A DNA stretch of 64,000 bases from Vreelandella zhanjiangensis DSM 21076 (GTDB taxonomy: Bacteria > Pseudomonadota > Gammaproteobacteria > Pseudomonadales > Halomonadaceae): NCBI RefSeq assembly GCF_000377665.1, contig NZ_KB898647.1:561559-625558 (forward strand), written 5' to 3'. Positions within the stretch are counted from its first letter, which is position 1. The number at the start of each line of letters is the position of its first letter. Both the position numbers and the translations under genes were made by a program. Under the pieces are notes generated by a model that ran no database searches, was not told where the DNA came from, and saw nothing but the letters and a program-made list of their open reading frames with translations. Shown here piece after piece: positions 31,493-40,926 of the stretch.

Positions 31493-34102
31493 ATGAATAG
31501 CCAATATCGTCAACCACTGCCAGGCACCGAGCTTGATTACTTTAATGCGCGCCAAGCCGTTGAGGATATTCAGCCAGGGGCCTACGCCACACTCCCTTAC
31601 ACGTCACGCGTGCTGGCAGAGCAATTGGTACGCCGCTGTGATCCTGCGCTGCTGACGGATGCGCTTAAGCAGCTTATCGAGCGCCGACGCGATCTCGATT
31701 TTCCGTGGTACCCGGCACGCGTGGTGTGTCACGATATTTTAGGCCAGACGGCGCTGGTTGACTTGGCCGGGCTGCGCGATGCTATCGCCGAGAAGGGCGG
31801 TGACCCGGCCAAGGTCAACCCCGTTGTGCCCACTCAGCTGATTGTTGATCATTCGTTGGCGGTAGAGCACCCAGGCTTTGAAGAGGGTGCTTTTGAGAAA
31901 AACCGTGCCATTGAAGATCGGCGCAACGATGACCGCTTTCACTTTATCAACTGGACCAAAACGGCCTTTGAAAATGTCGATGTCATCCCGCCTGGCAATG
32001 GCATTATGCATCAGATCAATCTGGAGAAAATGTCGCCGGTAGTGCAGAACCGGGACGGCATTGCTTACCCCGATACCTGTGTAGGCACCGATAGTCATAC
32101 CCCCATGGTGGACGCGCTCGGGGTCATTTCAGTCGGCGTGGGTGGCCTGGAAGCTGAGAGCGTCATGCTTGGGCGCGCTTCCATGATGCGCTTGCCGGAT
32201 ATCGTCGGTGTAGAGCTGACCGGCAAGCTGCAGCCGGGAATCACGGGTACCGATATGGTGCTGGCGATCACCGAGTTTCTGCGTAAAGAGCGCGTGGTCG
32301 GTGCCTATCTGGAATTTTATGGCGAAGGCGCCGATGCGCTGACGGTCGGCGACCGTGCCACGATTTCAAACATGACGCCCGAGTACGGTGCGACGGCGGC
32401 GATGTTCTATATCGACAGTCAAACCATCGATTACCTGAAGCTCACCGGTCGTGAAGATGAGCAGGTGGCGCTGGTAGAAACCTATGCCAAGCACACCGGT
32501 CTCTGGGCCGACAGCCTGACGCAGGTTGAGTATGAGCGGGTGCTGAGCTTTGATCTTTCATCGGTCGCGCGGACGCTGGCAGGGCCTTCCAACCCGCATG
32601 CGCACCTGCCGACCTCCGAGCTTGTTCAGCGCGGTATCGCGGTAGGGCTTGAGGCTGCTCGCGAAGAAGAGAAAGCCGGTAAAATGCCCGATGGCGCGGT
32701 TATTATTGCGGCCATCACCAGCTGCACCAATACCTCTAACCCGCGCAATATGGTGGCGGCTGGGTTAATCGCGCGCAACGCCAACCGGCTTGGCCTGTTG
32801 CGTAAACCCTGGGTAAAGTCATCCCTGGCGCCCGGTTCTAAAACAGTCAAGATGTACCTGGAAGAAGCTGGCTTGATGAATGAGCTGGAGAACCTGGGAT
32901 TTGGCGTAGTTGCCTATGCCTGCACCACCTGTAACGGCATGTCTGGCGCGCTGGATCCTGTTATTCAGCAGGAAATTATCGACCGGGACCTTTACGCCAC
33001 GGCGGTGCTTTCCGGTAACCGCAACTTTGATGGGCGGATTCACCCCTATGCCCAGCAGGCCTTTTTGGCTTCGCCGCCGTTAGTGGTTGCTTACGCCATT
33101 GCGGGCACTATCCGCTTTGATATTGAAAAAGACGTGCTGGGAATCGACCAGGAGGGAAATCCCGTTACCTTGAAAGATATCTGGCCAGCGGATGAAGAGA
33201 TTGATGCCATTGTAAAAGCATCGGTGAAGCCCGAGCAGTTCCGCCAGACCTATATCCCCATGTTCGATATTGATAAAAGCGCGCGTGCCCAGGTTAATCC
33301 GCTATACGACTGGCGCCCCCAGAGTACCTACATTCGTCGCCCACCTTACTGGGAAGGCAATATGGCGAAAGAGCGTACCTTGAAAGGCATGCGGCCGCTG
33401 GCAATCTTGCCGGACAATATCACCACCGATCATCTATCGCCTTCCAACGCCATTCAGCTTAATAGCGCGGCGGGTGAGTACCTGGCGAAAATGGGCCTGC
33501 CCGAGGAGGACTTCAACTCCTACGCCACTCACCGCGGGGACCATCTCACCGCTCAGCGCGCGACCTTCGCCAACCCCAAGCTGTTTAACGAGATGGTCCG
33601 CGATGCCGATGGCAGCGTAAAGCAGGGGTCTCTGGCACGGGTCGAGCCTGAAGGTGAAGTGACACGCATGTGGGAAGCTATCGAAACCTACATGGCGCGT
33701 AAGCAGCCGCTGATCATTATTGCTGGCGCCGATTATGGTCAAGGGTCCTCGCGGGACTGGGCTGCCAAAGGCGTGGCGCTTGCCGGCGTGGAAGCCATTG
33801 CGGCGGAAGGTTTTGAGCGTATCCACCGCACTAACCTGATTGGTATGGGCGTAATGCCGCTGGAGTTTGAGCCGGGAACCACGCGCACGACATTAGGCCT
33901 GGACGGCACCGAAACCTTTGATGTTGAGGGGGCTGTCTCGCCGGGCGCGATGCTGACGCTGGTGATCCATCGCCAAAACAAGGGTAGCGAGCGCGTAGCG
34001 GTCAAGTGCCGCCTGGATACCGCTGAGGAAGTATCAATTTACGCCGCCGGTGGTGTGCTGCAGCGCTTTGCCCAGGACTTTCTCGAGTCAACGGCTGCTT
34101 AA
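31493..34102 (+). CDS. acnD: Fe-S-dependent 2-methylcitrate dehydratase AcnD
   Basis: Aconitase-like enzyme that dehydrates 2-methylcitrate to (trans-type) 2-methylaconitate, needing PrpF for the next isomerisation. From ATG 31493 it has 869 residues. It begins MNSQYRQPLPGTELDYFNAR, as in other AcnD. Cluster cysteines lie in ITSCTNTSNP and ACTTCNGMSG; the C-terminal swivel domain has the aconitase segment GADYGQGSSRDWAAKG. An open GTG at 31430 is rejected because it lies in the terminator hairpin. No strong SD precedes the ATG. Confidence 0.95.
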   Translation: MNSQYRQPLPGTELDYFNARQAVEDIQPGAYATLPYTSRVLAEQLVRRCDPALLTDALKQLIERRRDLDFPWYPARVVCHDILGQTALVDLAGLRDAIAEKGGDPAKVNPVVPTQLIVDHSLAVEHPGFEEGAFEKNRAIEDRRNDDRFHFINWTKTAFENVDVIPPGNGIMHQINLEKMSPVVQNRDGIAYPDTCVGTDSHTPMVDALGVISVGVGGLEAESVMLGRASMMRLPDIVGVELTGKLQPGITGTDMVLAITEFLRKERVVGAYLEFYGEGADALTVGDRATISNMTPEYGATAAMFYIDSQTIDYLKLTGREDEQVALVETYAKHTGLWADSLTQVEYERVLSFDLSSVARTLAGPSNPHAHLPTSELVQRGIAVGLEAAREEEKAGKMPDGAVIIAAITSCTNTSNPRNMVAAGLIARNANRLGLLRKPWVKSSLAPGSKTVKMYLEEAGLMNELENLGFGVVAYACTTCNGMSGALDPVIQQEIIDRDLYATAVLSGNRNFDGRIHPYAQQAFLASPPLVVAYAIAGTIRFDIEKDVLGIDQEGNPVTLKDIWPADEEIDAIVKASVKPEQFRQTYIPMFDIDKSARAQVNPLYDWRPQSTYIRRPPYWEGNMAKERTLKGMRPLAILPDNITTDHLSPSNAIQLNSAAGEYLAKMGLPEEDFNSYATHRGDHLTAQRATFANPKLFNEMVRDADGSVKQGSLARVEPEGEVTRMWEAIETYMARKQPLIIIAGADYGQGSSRDWAAKGVALAGVEAIAAEGFERIHRTNLIGMGVMPLEFEPGTTRTTLGLDGTETFDVEGAVSPGAMLTLVIHRQNKGSERVAVKCRLDTAEEVSIYAAGGVLQRFAQDFLESTAA

Positions 34103-34132
34103 GTGCCGGGTTGTTTTTTTGGAGTGAACAGG

Positions 34133-35329
34133 ATGACTGATGTAGCCAACGCCCGCCATGTGCCGCAAATAAAAATTCCCGCTACCTATATGCGCGGCGG
34201 CACCAGCAAAGGCGTGTTTTTTAAATTAAACGATTTACCCCAGGCCGCTCAGATGCCGGGCGAGGCGCGTGACAAGCTGCTGCTGCGTGTGATTGGAAGC
34301 CCCGACCCGTATGAAAAACAGATTGACGGTATGGGCGGCGCGACCTCAAGCACCAGTAAAACGGTCATTCTTTCTAAAAGCCACTCGCCTGATCACGATG
34401 TGGACTATGTGTTTGGCCAGGTGTCTATCGATAAGCCCTACGTTGATTGGAGCGGCAACTGCGGCAATCTTTCGGCGGCGGTAGGCCCATTTGCCATAGC
34501 GAATGGCCTGGTTGATCCGGCACGCGTGCCTGAAAACGGTGTGGTCGAAGTGAGAATCTGGCAGGTAAATATCCAGAAAACCATCGTATCGCAGGTGCCT
34601 ATCGTGAATGGGGAGGTTCAGGAGACCGGCGATTTCGAGCTGGATGGCGTGACCTTTCCCGCCGCCGAGATTCCCGTGGCCTTTATGGACCCGGCTGACG
34701 GCGAGGGGGCGATTTTCCCCACCGGCAACCTGAAGGATGACCTGGATGTGCCGGGCGTGGGTATTCTGAAAGCTACCCTTATCAATGCAGGTATCCCCAC
34801 GGTATTTATTAATGCCGCTGATATTGGTTATCGCGGTACCGAACTACAGGAAGCCATCAATGGCGACAGCCAAGCGCTAGGCATGTTCGAGACTATTCGT
34901 GCCCATGGCGCGGTGCGTATGGGGCTGATCAGTGATATCAGCGAAGCCGCCAGCCGACAGCATACGCCCAAGGTAGCGTTTGTTGGGCCGCCGGTTGATT
35001 ACGTCGCATCGAGCGGTCAGGCCGTTAACGCTGACGATATCGATCTGGTGGTGCGGGCGCTTTCCATGGGTAAATTGCATCACGCCATGATGGGCACCGC
35101 CGCCGTGGCAATTGCCGCCGCCGCGGCCATAGAAGGTACGCTGGTTAACTTGGCGGCCGGGGGCGGCAAGCGTCAGTCGGTCACGTTTGGCCATCCTTCG
35201 GGCAGCTTGCGTGTGGGCGCTGAAGCCAATCTGATTGACGGGCGTTGGCAGATTGATCAGGCCATTATGAGCCGCAGCGCACGTGTACTGATGGAGGGTA
35301 CGGTACGCGTGCCGGGCGACAGCTTCTAA
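34133..35329 (+). CDS. prpF: 2-Methylaconitate cis-trans isomerase PrpF
   Basis: Partner of AcnD: isomerises the methylaconitate produced by AcnD to the cis form that can be hydrated to 2-methylisocitrate. The 398-residue protein belongs to the diaminopimelate epimerase-fold PrpF family, with the opening KIPATYMRGGTSKG and NCGNLSAAVGPFAI. GGAG lies eight bases before the ATG at 34133; the frame is open 10 codons further up but lacks a site there. It starts 30 bp after acnD, whose function depends on it. Confidence 0.94.
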   Translation: MTDVANARHVPQIKIPATYMRGGTSKGVFFKLNDLPQAAQMPGEARDKLLLRVIGSPDPYEKQIDGMGGATSSTSKTVILSKSHSPDHDVDYVFGQVSIDKPYVDWSGNCGNLSAAVGPFAIANGLVDPARVPENGVVEVRIWQVNIQKTIVSQVPIVNGEVQETGDFELDGVTFPAAEIPVAFMDPADGEGAIFPTGNLKDDLDVPGVGILKATLINAGIPTVFINAADIGYRGTELQEAINGDSQALGMFETIRAHGAVRMGLISDISEAASRQHTPKVAFVGPPVDYVASSGQAVNADDIDLVVRALSMGKLHHAMMGTAAVAIAAAAAIEGTLVNLAAGGGKRQSVTFGHPSGSLRVGAEANLIDGRWQIDQAIMSRSARVLMEGTVRVPGDSF

Positions 35330-35357
35330 TCCAACGCATTGATCGGGAGGCGACTCC

Positions 35358-36842
35358 ATGAACGTCATAGCAGAGATAAACGAGCGGCCAGAGTACGATG
35401 ATGAGCTACAGCTAATCGCTGATTATGCGCTGAGCTTTGATACTCCCTCACCGGCAGCACTGTCCACGGCTCGCTACTGCCTGATGGATACGCTGGGCTG
35501 TGGGCTTCTGGCGCTGCGTTTTCCAGAATGCACCAAGCATCTTGGCCCGCTGGTAGAAGGCACCCAGGTTCCATTTGGGTCGCGTGTGCCGGGCACTTCA
35601 CTACGCCTTGACCCGGTAAAAGCAGCCTGGGATATCGGCGCAACTATCCGCTGGCTGGATTATAACGATACCTGGCTTGCTGCCGAGTGGGGGCATCCTT
35701 CTGACAACCTGGGCGGTATTTTGGCGGTTGCCGATCATCTGTCGCAAAAGCGGGTTGCCCAAGGGGATGCGCCTCTGACGATGCGTGATGTGTTGCACGC
35801 CATGATCATGGCGCATGAAATTCAGGGGGTGCTGGCCCTGGAAAACAGCTTCAACAGAGTAGGGCTTGATCATGTACTGTTGGTGAAAGTGGCTTCAACG
35901 GCGGTAGTTGCCAAGCTAATGGGCGCCACGCGTGAGCAGCTGCTGGCCGCGCTTTCCCATGCGTGGGTAGACGGACAGAGCCTGCGCACCTACCGGCATG
36001 CGCCGAATGCCGGGTCACGCAAAAGCTGGGCGGCTGGCGATGCCACTTCCCGGGCCGTTCGCCTGGCGGATATGGCGTTACGCGGTGAGATGGGCATCCC
36101 CAGCGCGCTCAGCGCCCCGCAATGGGGGTTTTACGATGTGTCCTTTAGTCATAGCAATAAAGACCTGAGCCTTAAACCTGAAGCAGAGCGGCGCCTGCGT
36201 TTTCAGCGTGAGTTTGGGTGCTATGTTATGGAAAATATTCTATTCAAAATCGCTTTCCCGGCCGAGTTTCATGCCCAAACTGCCTGCGAAGCGGCCGTGC
36301 TTTTACACGCTCAGGTAAAAGAGCGCTTGGCTGATATTGAGCGCATCGTGGTTACCACGCATGACTCAGCGCTTCGGATAATTTCCAAAACCGGGCCGTT
36401 GGCTAACCCCGCTGACCGCGATCACTGCCTGCAGTACATGACGGCCGTACCACTTATTTTCGGTACGCTGACCGCTGAACATTATGAAGACAGCTTTCAT
36501 GCGGCTCATCCGCTAATTGATGTACTGCGCGACAAAATGGTGGTCGAGGAGGATAGCGGCTATTCTGCGGATTACCACGACCCGCAAAAGCGCTCTATTG
36601 CGAATGCTGTGCAGGTATTTTTCAGTGATGGCAGCTCAACCGACAAGGTCGCAGTGGAGTATCCAATAGGGCATCAGCGCCGTCGTGAAGAAGGTATGCC
36701 GCTCTTGGTCGAGAAATTTGAGCGGCATTTAGCCACACGATTCCCAGCCTCTCGCTGCGAGATAATCAATCGGCTGTGTAACGATCAAGAGGCGCTTGAA
36801 GCGACGTCGGTGGATCAGTTTATGACACTTTGGATGATTTAA
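35358..36842 (+). CDS. prpD: 2-Methylcitrate dehydratase (cofactor-free type)
   Basis: Dehydrates 2-methylcitrate without an iron-sulfur cluster. The 494 residues show the MmgE/PrpD family motifs: SLDTLGCG-like [47 protein letters not shown] and [19 protein letters not shown] precedes the ATG by 9 nt. It overlaps in function with AcnD+PrpF, so the cell has both an Fe-S and a cluster-free route. The same pairing is known in Pseudomonas aeruginosa. It is last in the cluster. Confidence 0.95.
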   Translation: MNVIAEINERPEYDDELQLIADYALSFDTPSPAALSTARYCLMDTLGCGLLALRFPECTKHLGPLVEGTQVPFGSRVPGTSLRLDPVKAAWDIGATIRWLDYNDTWLAAEWGHPSDNLGGILAVADHLSQKRVAQGDAPLTMRDVLHAMIMAHEIQGVLALENSFNRVGLDHVLLVKVASTAVVAKLMGATREQLLAALSHAWVDGQSLRTYRHAPNAGSRKSWAAGDATSRAVRLADMALRGEMGIPSALSAPQWGFYDVSFSHSNKDLSLKPEAERRLRFQREFGCYVMENILFKIAFPAEFHAQTACEAAVLLHAQVKERLADIERIVVTTHDSALRIISKTGPLANPADRDHCLQYMTAVPLIFGTLTAEHYEDSFHAAHPLIDVLRDKMVVEEDSGYSADYHDPQKRSIANAVQVFFSDGSSTDKVAVEYPIGHQRRREEGMPLLVEKFERHLATRFPASRCEIINRLCNDQEALEATSVDQFMTLWMI

Positions 36843-36867
36843 AGCGTCATGTGGCGGATGGCCCATC

Positions 36868-36901
36868 ATAAAAACACCCGGTGCGGCTAGGCGCTACCGG
36901 G
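36868..36901 (-). terminator. Intrinsic terminator, mainly for the leftward ComEA-like gene
   Basis: On the minus strand CCCGGT and ACCGGG enclose GC-rich partly paired bases and are followed by TGTTTTTATG. It lies between the convergent prpD and ComEA-like genes. Confidence 0.7.
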
Positions 36902-36923
36902 CTGTTCTGGTCACTCGGACTAA

Positions 36924-37208
36924 TTACTCATCTAAAGTGATTTGGTCACGCATTCGGTCCACTGTGGCTTCGCCTAGACCGCTAACCCGGGTGAGGTCAT
37001 CAATACTTTCAAATTCACCGTTCGCCTCACGCTCTTTAATGATCGCTTCGGCCCTGCTTGGGCCAATGCCGGGAAGCTCAGCGAGTAGTTCGGCATCAGC
37101 GGTATTAACGTTAATGGGCGCAACTGACTGAGCCAGTGCTGCACCCGCGAAACTTAAGCTCAGGCTAAGTGCTGCTGCGGTTAACAGGCTTTTTAATGTC
37201 ATATTCAT
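36924..37208 (-). CDS. ComEA-like helix-hairpin-helix protein, exported
   Basis: A 94-residue protein with a clear signal peptide (MNMTLKSLLTAAALSLSLSF, cleavage likely after ALA at about 26) followed by a ComEA-type HhH module: INVNTADAELLAELPGIGPS and DDLTRVSGLGEATVDRMRD. Such proteins bind DNA in the periplasm and assist uptake in competent bacteria, though many orphan forms have no tested role. It has no membrane anchor beyond the signal peptide. The ATG at 37208 has AAGGGA about 11 bases upstream. A terminator follows. Confidence 0.88.
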   Translation of the reverse strand: MNMTLKSLLTAAALSLSLSFAGAALAQSVAPINVNTADAELLAELPGIGPSRAEAIIKEREANGEFESIDDLTRVSGLGEATVDRMRDQITLDE

Positions 37209-37403
37209 TAAGTGAAATGTCCCTTGATTTATATAAGATGAATGGCAATGCCGAACATTGTTTTTAGCTATGTTTTAGCGATGCGCCTTCACTAACCTAT
37301 CGCGTTAGGGGGTGTCTTGATGTAAGTAATGTACGACGCTGTTTGTAAGATTTTGACTAGCTAAATGTAGTAAATAGCTTACAAGCAGCGTCTGCGTGGC
37401 TGG

Positions 37404-37409
37404 TATAAT
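37404..37409 (+). promoter_or_regulatory. pyrF: Probable -10 box of pyrF
   Basis: Perfect TATAAT 28 bp before the GTG start. A possible -35 is TTACAA at 37379-37384, but the 19-nt spacing is long. Confidence 0.5.
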
Positions 37410-37436
37410 GTAAGAAAATGAGTCTGGAGTAGTGTT

Positions 37437-38135
37437 GTGTCTGAGTCCCCGTTGATTATCGCGCTTGATTATCCCTCCCTGGATGCCGCCCTTTGTATGG
37501 CCGACCAGCTTGACCCCAAGCGGTGCCGCTTGAAAGTCGGCAAAGAGCTATTTACCCGCAGCGGCCCGGCGGTACTTGAAGCGCTTCACGGACGCGGCTT
37601 CGATGTGTTTCTGGATCTTAAATTTCACGATATTCCCAACACTGTGGCGGGGGCGGTTCAGGCTGCGGCAGAGCAGGGTGTCTGGATGGTTAACCTGCAT
37701 GCCAGCGGCGGTCGGAAGATGATGGAGGCCGCTGCAGAAAGGCTTAGCCAGCACGGTTTAAAAACCCATCTTATTGCGGTGACCGTTTTGACCAGTCAGC
37801 AAGAGAGCGACTTGCAGGATATCGGCTTGAGCGTTTCGCCGGCAGTGCAGGTCGAACGCTTGGCGCGTTTGACACAGCAAAGTGGCTTGCAGGGGGTAGT
37901 GTGCTCAGCACAGGAGGCTTCGCGCCTGAAGGAGCTTTGCGGGGAATCATTTTTGAAAGTCACGCCAGGCATTCGGCCAAGCTTTGCCGCAGCCAACGAT
38001 CAGCAGCGCATCATGACGCCCAGTGAAGCCATGCAGGCAGGCAGCACGCACTTGGTGATTGGTCGCCCCGTCACTCAGGCATCTGACCCAATGGCAGCCC
38101 TGGCGGCTATAGAAGCCGAGCTTCAGATTCAGTAG
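37437..38135 (+). CDS. pyrF: Orotidine 5'-phosphate decarboxylase
   Basis: Makes UMP from OMP, the final step of pyrimidine synthesis. The 232-residue TIM barrel has the catalytic [16 protein letters not shown] at the first strand, [13 protein letters not shown] and VIGRPVT. It begins at GTG with GGAG eight bases before. It stands 3 bp from the stop of lapB on the other strand. In E. coli pyrF lies downstream of lapB in the same direction, so the order here is inverted. Confidence 0.96.
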   Translation: MSESPLIIALDYPSLDAALCMADQLDPKRCRLKVGKELFTRSGPAVLEALHGRGFDVFLDLKFHDIPNTVAGAVQAAAEQGVWMVNLHASGGRKMMEAAAERLSQHGLKTHLIAVTVLTSQQESDLQDIGLSVSPAVQVERLARLTQQSGLQGVVCSAQEASRLKELCGESFLKVTPGIRPSFAAANDQQRIMTPSEAMQAGSTHLVIGRPVTQASDPMAALAAIEAELQIQ

Positions 38136-38138
38136 TCC

Positions 38139-39338
38139 TTACTCGCCTTCAACACCGGTAATCGGCTTGATAGTGCCCCAGCGACGGCAGCTGGGGCATT
38201 GCCAGGAAAGGGCGTCGCTGGCAAAGCCGCAGCGCCTGCATTGATGGCGCGGGCGATCTTTTAACAGCGCGTCCGTGTGATATTTAAGCAGCAGCAGACG
38301 CGTGTCAGGTGAAGTTCTTCCGCTTAGCCGCTGGCTTTCAAGGTAAAGATCCAACAAGTAGTCCAGCCCGCCTAAGCTTGGCGCATCACGCAGCCACTCG
38401 CCGGTCCGCTCAATGGCACTGTCCACACCGTCGCGTTGGTGGATAAGTTCACCCAGCATAATTATGACGCTGGTGTAGGGGGCTTGACCCAGCAGACGAT
38501 ATAAGTGTTTTTCAAGGCCGGCGATATCATCGTTGCGGACATACGCCCGCTGAAGAGCAGGGAGCATGGTCGGGATATGGGCAGCGTCCTGCTGAGGAAT
38601 ATGGTCTAGACGCTCTATTGCACGCCCATAATGACCGTTATCCATTTCAAGCTCGGCGAGTAGCAGCGTGGCGCGAATACAGCGCTCATCAAGCTGTAAC
38701 GCCTTCTTAAGATGCTTTTTGGCTAGGGCGCGGCTGGACTGCTCAATTTCTTCCAGCGCCAGTTCGCAAAGCCAGTGTGATGCCGGACGTCGCATGCCCG
38801 GATGCTGCTTCAATATGGGCTGGATCACATCAAAGGCGTTTTGCCACTCTTTTTCGCGCTCCAGCAAATCTACTAAAAGCTGTTTAGCCGCATAGCGATA
38901 CGCCTCATCGGAGGACTGCTCAAGCAATGAGCGCAGCAGGCGCTGAGCACGGTCATGCACGCCCAAGGCAATAAAGTCGCGGGCAAGTTCAAGCTGAATG
39001 TGTTCATTAGTGCTGCGAGATAGCGCCGGGCGGGCTAACAGGTTCTGGTGAATACTCACCGCTTTGTCGGCCTCGCCGCGGGTGCGGAAAAGCTTGCCCA
39101 GCGCAATATGGGTATCCACGGTATCGCTGTTAACGTCGAGAGCATTGATAAACGTATTGATGGCTTCATCGGGCTGCTCGTTGAGCAGGTAATTTAACCC
39201 GACGAAATATTCGCGTGACAGGTTCGAGGAGGGGGCTGCTGGCGCTTTATGGTGTCGGCGGGTGGTGTGGCGAATACCCAGCCCAAAACCGATAGCAATC
39301 GCTGCCAACAGCAACCCCAGCAGCATGAAATCATGCAT
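38139..39338 (-). CDS. lapB: Lipopolysaccharide assembly protein B
   Basis: Inner-membrane adaptor that with FtsH controls LpxC turnover and so lipopolysaccharide level. The 399 residues have one N-terminal membrane segment (about 4-22), many TPR repeats (about 45-330), and a C-terminal rubredoxin-like metal domain with CRRCG and CPSCRRWG. The gene directly abuts lapA with no gap, in the order ihfB-lapA-lapB. Confidence 0.95.
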   Translation of the reverse strand: MHDFMLLGLLLAAIAIGFGLGIRHTTRRHHKAPAAPSSNLSREYFVGLNYLLNEQPDEAINTFINALDVNSDTVDTHIALGKLFRTRGEADKAVSIHQNLLARPALSRSTNEHIQLELARDFIALGVHDRAQRLLRSLLEQSSDEAYRYAAKQLLVDLLEREKEWQNAFDVIQPILKQHPGMRRPASHWLCELALEEIEQSSRALAKKHLKKALQLDERCIRATLLLAELEMDNGHYGRAIERLDHIPQQDAAHIPTMLPALQRAYVRNDDIAGLEKHLYRLLGQAPYTSVIIMLGELIHQRDGVDSAIERTGEWLRDAPSLGGLDYLLDLYLESQRLSGRTSPDTRLLLLKYHTDALLKDRPRHQCRRCGFASDALSWQCPSCRRWGTIKPITGVEGE

Positions 39339-39644
39339 TTACGCTATTTCCTTGAACTCCTGAGTGCGTAAACGATCAAGCTCTTTGCGCTGCTGCTTGT
39401 TGTGACGCTCACTGCGCGCAAGCTTGGCTTTTAGCCGTACATATACGCCCATCATGGCGAGCATGCCAATGATCACACCAAACGTTAAAGTTGCCAGCAG
39501 CCATACAGAGAGCGAGACGGGCGGTAGTTCAACCCAGATCAGATTCAAGGCAATCGTTTGCTGGTTATTGACGGCAAATAAAATGCCTACCAGTAGCACC
39601 ACCAGCAAAATAATGGCAAGAATCAGCCCTTTAATCCAACGCAT
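39339..39644 (-). CDS. lapA: Lipopolysaccharide assembly protein A (DUF1049)
   Basis: A 101-residue inner-membrane protein with two hydrophobic segments (about 5-25 and 43-66) and a basic coiled C-terminus, typical of LapA/YciS. It is thought to work with LapB in moving or regulating LPS. AGGAA precedes the ATG by about eight bases. Its stop adjoins the lapB start, implying coupled translation. Confidence 0.92.
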   Translation of the reverse strand: MRWIKGLILAIILLVVLLVGILFAVNNQQTIALNLIWVELPPVSLSVWLLATLTFGVIIGMLAMMGVYVRLKAKLARSERHNKQQRKELDRLRTQEFKEIA

Positions 39645-39755
39645 GAGAGTTTCCTAGTCAGTGACGTTCGCAGAATAGCCCTATTGTGTATGAGTCTTGG
39701 CGCGACGTCATCCCACAGACACAGATTGTCTTTTCATGGGCAGTCATGCTCGGCG

Positions 39756-40052
39756 TTAGTAGCCTAGCGCTCGGCTGGCATCCACCTGCTCACGTAGCTC
39801 CTTGCCTGGCTTGAAGTGCGGTACATATTTGCCGTCTAGATCAACTGGATCACCGGTTTTAGGATTACGTCCGGTGCGTGGCTCGCGGAAATGGAGTGAG
39901 AAACTCCCAAAGCCACGTATTTCTACACGTCCGCCACTTGAAAGCGCATCGGTCATGTCATCCAGGATGATTCTTACCGCCGTTTCTACCTCTTTGGCGG
40001 ATAGCTCCGGTTGACGCATCGCGATTTGTTCGATTAGTTCAGATTTTGTCAT
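39756..40052 (-). CDS. ihfB: Integration host factor subunit beta
   Basis: DNA-bending protein acting as a heterodimer with IhfA in recombination, transcription and CRISPR adaptation in some systems. The 98 residues carry the HU/IHF fold with [24 protein letters not shown], including the arm tip proline. GGGAG lies eight bases before the ATG. In relatives rpsA usually precedes ihfB; here a divergent sdhE takes that position. Confidence 0.96.
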   Translation of the reverse strand: MTKSELIEQIAMRQPELSAKEVETAVRIILDDMTDALSSGGRVEIRGFGSFSLHFREPRTGRNPKTGDPVDLDGKYVPHFKPGKELREQVDASRALGY

Positions 40053-40259
40053 CGGTTGGCTCCCTGCAAACGGTGAAGGCTGTAGATGGCTACTAACCTC
40101 GATAACCTCAGATTCAGCATACTGTGCAAATCGATATTAAACAATTCAGATAAAACAAGGTACTAGATTGAATAACAGCATAGGCGAAGCTTGGCGCTGG
40201 CGCGACCCTTTAGCTTAGGTATACTGGCGTTTCATTTACACCAATCAAAGAGGCTGACC

Positions 40260-40553
40260 TTGAACGACGATGCATCCCCAGCAGCCGTGATGCGTAAACG
40301 GCTTTACTGGCATTCACGCCGCGGCATGTGGGAACTGGATCTCTTGTTGATCCCGTTTTTAGAAAAATGCTTTGATACACTGAGCGAAGAAGATCGGCTC
40401 ACCTATGAACGGCTAATCGCAGAAGAAGATCAGGATCTGTTTGTTTGGCTGATGCACCGTGAGTGGCCGGAAGATCCCGCGTTGCGTCGCCTTGTCAAAA
40501 TGATCGTTGAACATGCAGAAAACACCAATAACTCTGCCTATCGCACCCTCTAA
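40260..40553 (+). CDS. sdhE: FAD assembly factor SdhE (CptB)
   Basis: Small helical protein (97 aa) that helps attach FAD covalently to SdhA. It has the hallmark RGMWELD (RGxxE motif) and DLFVWLMHRE. A TTG start at 40260 is preferred: GAGG lies six bases before it and the longer frame upstream has no site. ATG 40290 is an alternative. It overlaps cptA by about 40 bp, the classical sdhE-cptA (cptB-cptA) arrangement. Confidence 0.9.
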   Translation: MNDDASPAAVMRKRLYWHSRRGMWELDLLLIPFLEKCFDTLSEEDRLTYERLIAEEDQDLFVWLMHREWPEDPALRRLVKMIVEHAENTNNSAYRTL

Positions 40554-40926
40554 AGTTGCCGCGTTACTCCAGTTTGGCTTGGCACTCGGGCTCTGTTCAC
40601 TGTGTTACTGGGTATTGAGTGGATGGGGGCTGGGATTATGGATAAGCAGCGGCGCTACTCTTCTGGCAGGCTTTTTACTTTGGCGCGCCTTTTATGCCCA
40701 GGTAAGCGGCGTGCTTTATCTGGCCAAGCGTGATGATCACTTATACGGCCATTGGCAGCAGCCGTATGGCGAATTAAGCGATGAGTTGGTAGTGCGCTGT
40801 GATTACCTGGGGCCTTGGCTGATCGGTTTGTGGGTTGGCCCCGAGCGGCTTTGGCTGTGGCCGGATAGTTTACCGCGCCACAGCCATCGGATGCTGCGCC
40901 GCTTATGCCACCGTGCCGGGCGTTAA
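40513..40926 (+). CDS. cptA: YgfX/CptA family membrane protein
   Basis: A 137-residue protein with two N-terminal membrane segments (about 20-35 and 40-60) and a C-terminal soluble domain with tryptophan-rich WLIGLWVGPERLWLWPDSL, the YgfX pattern. E. coli YgfX has been described both as a toxin of the CptBA pair acting on FtsZ/MreB and as an SdhE partner. The gene overlaps sdhE at its start and the convergent nadB by 24 bp at its end. Confidence 0.82.
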   Translation: MQKTPITLPIAPSKVAALLQFGLALGLCSLCYWVLSGWGLGLWISSGATLLAGFLLWRAFYAQVSGVLYLAKRDDHLYGHWQQPYGELSDELVVRCDYLGPWLIGLWVGPERLWLWPDSLPRHSHRMLRRLCHRAGR

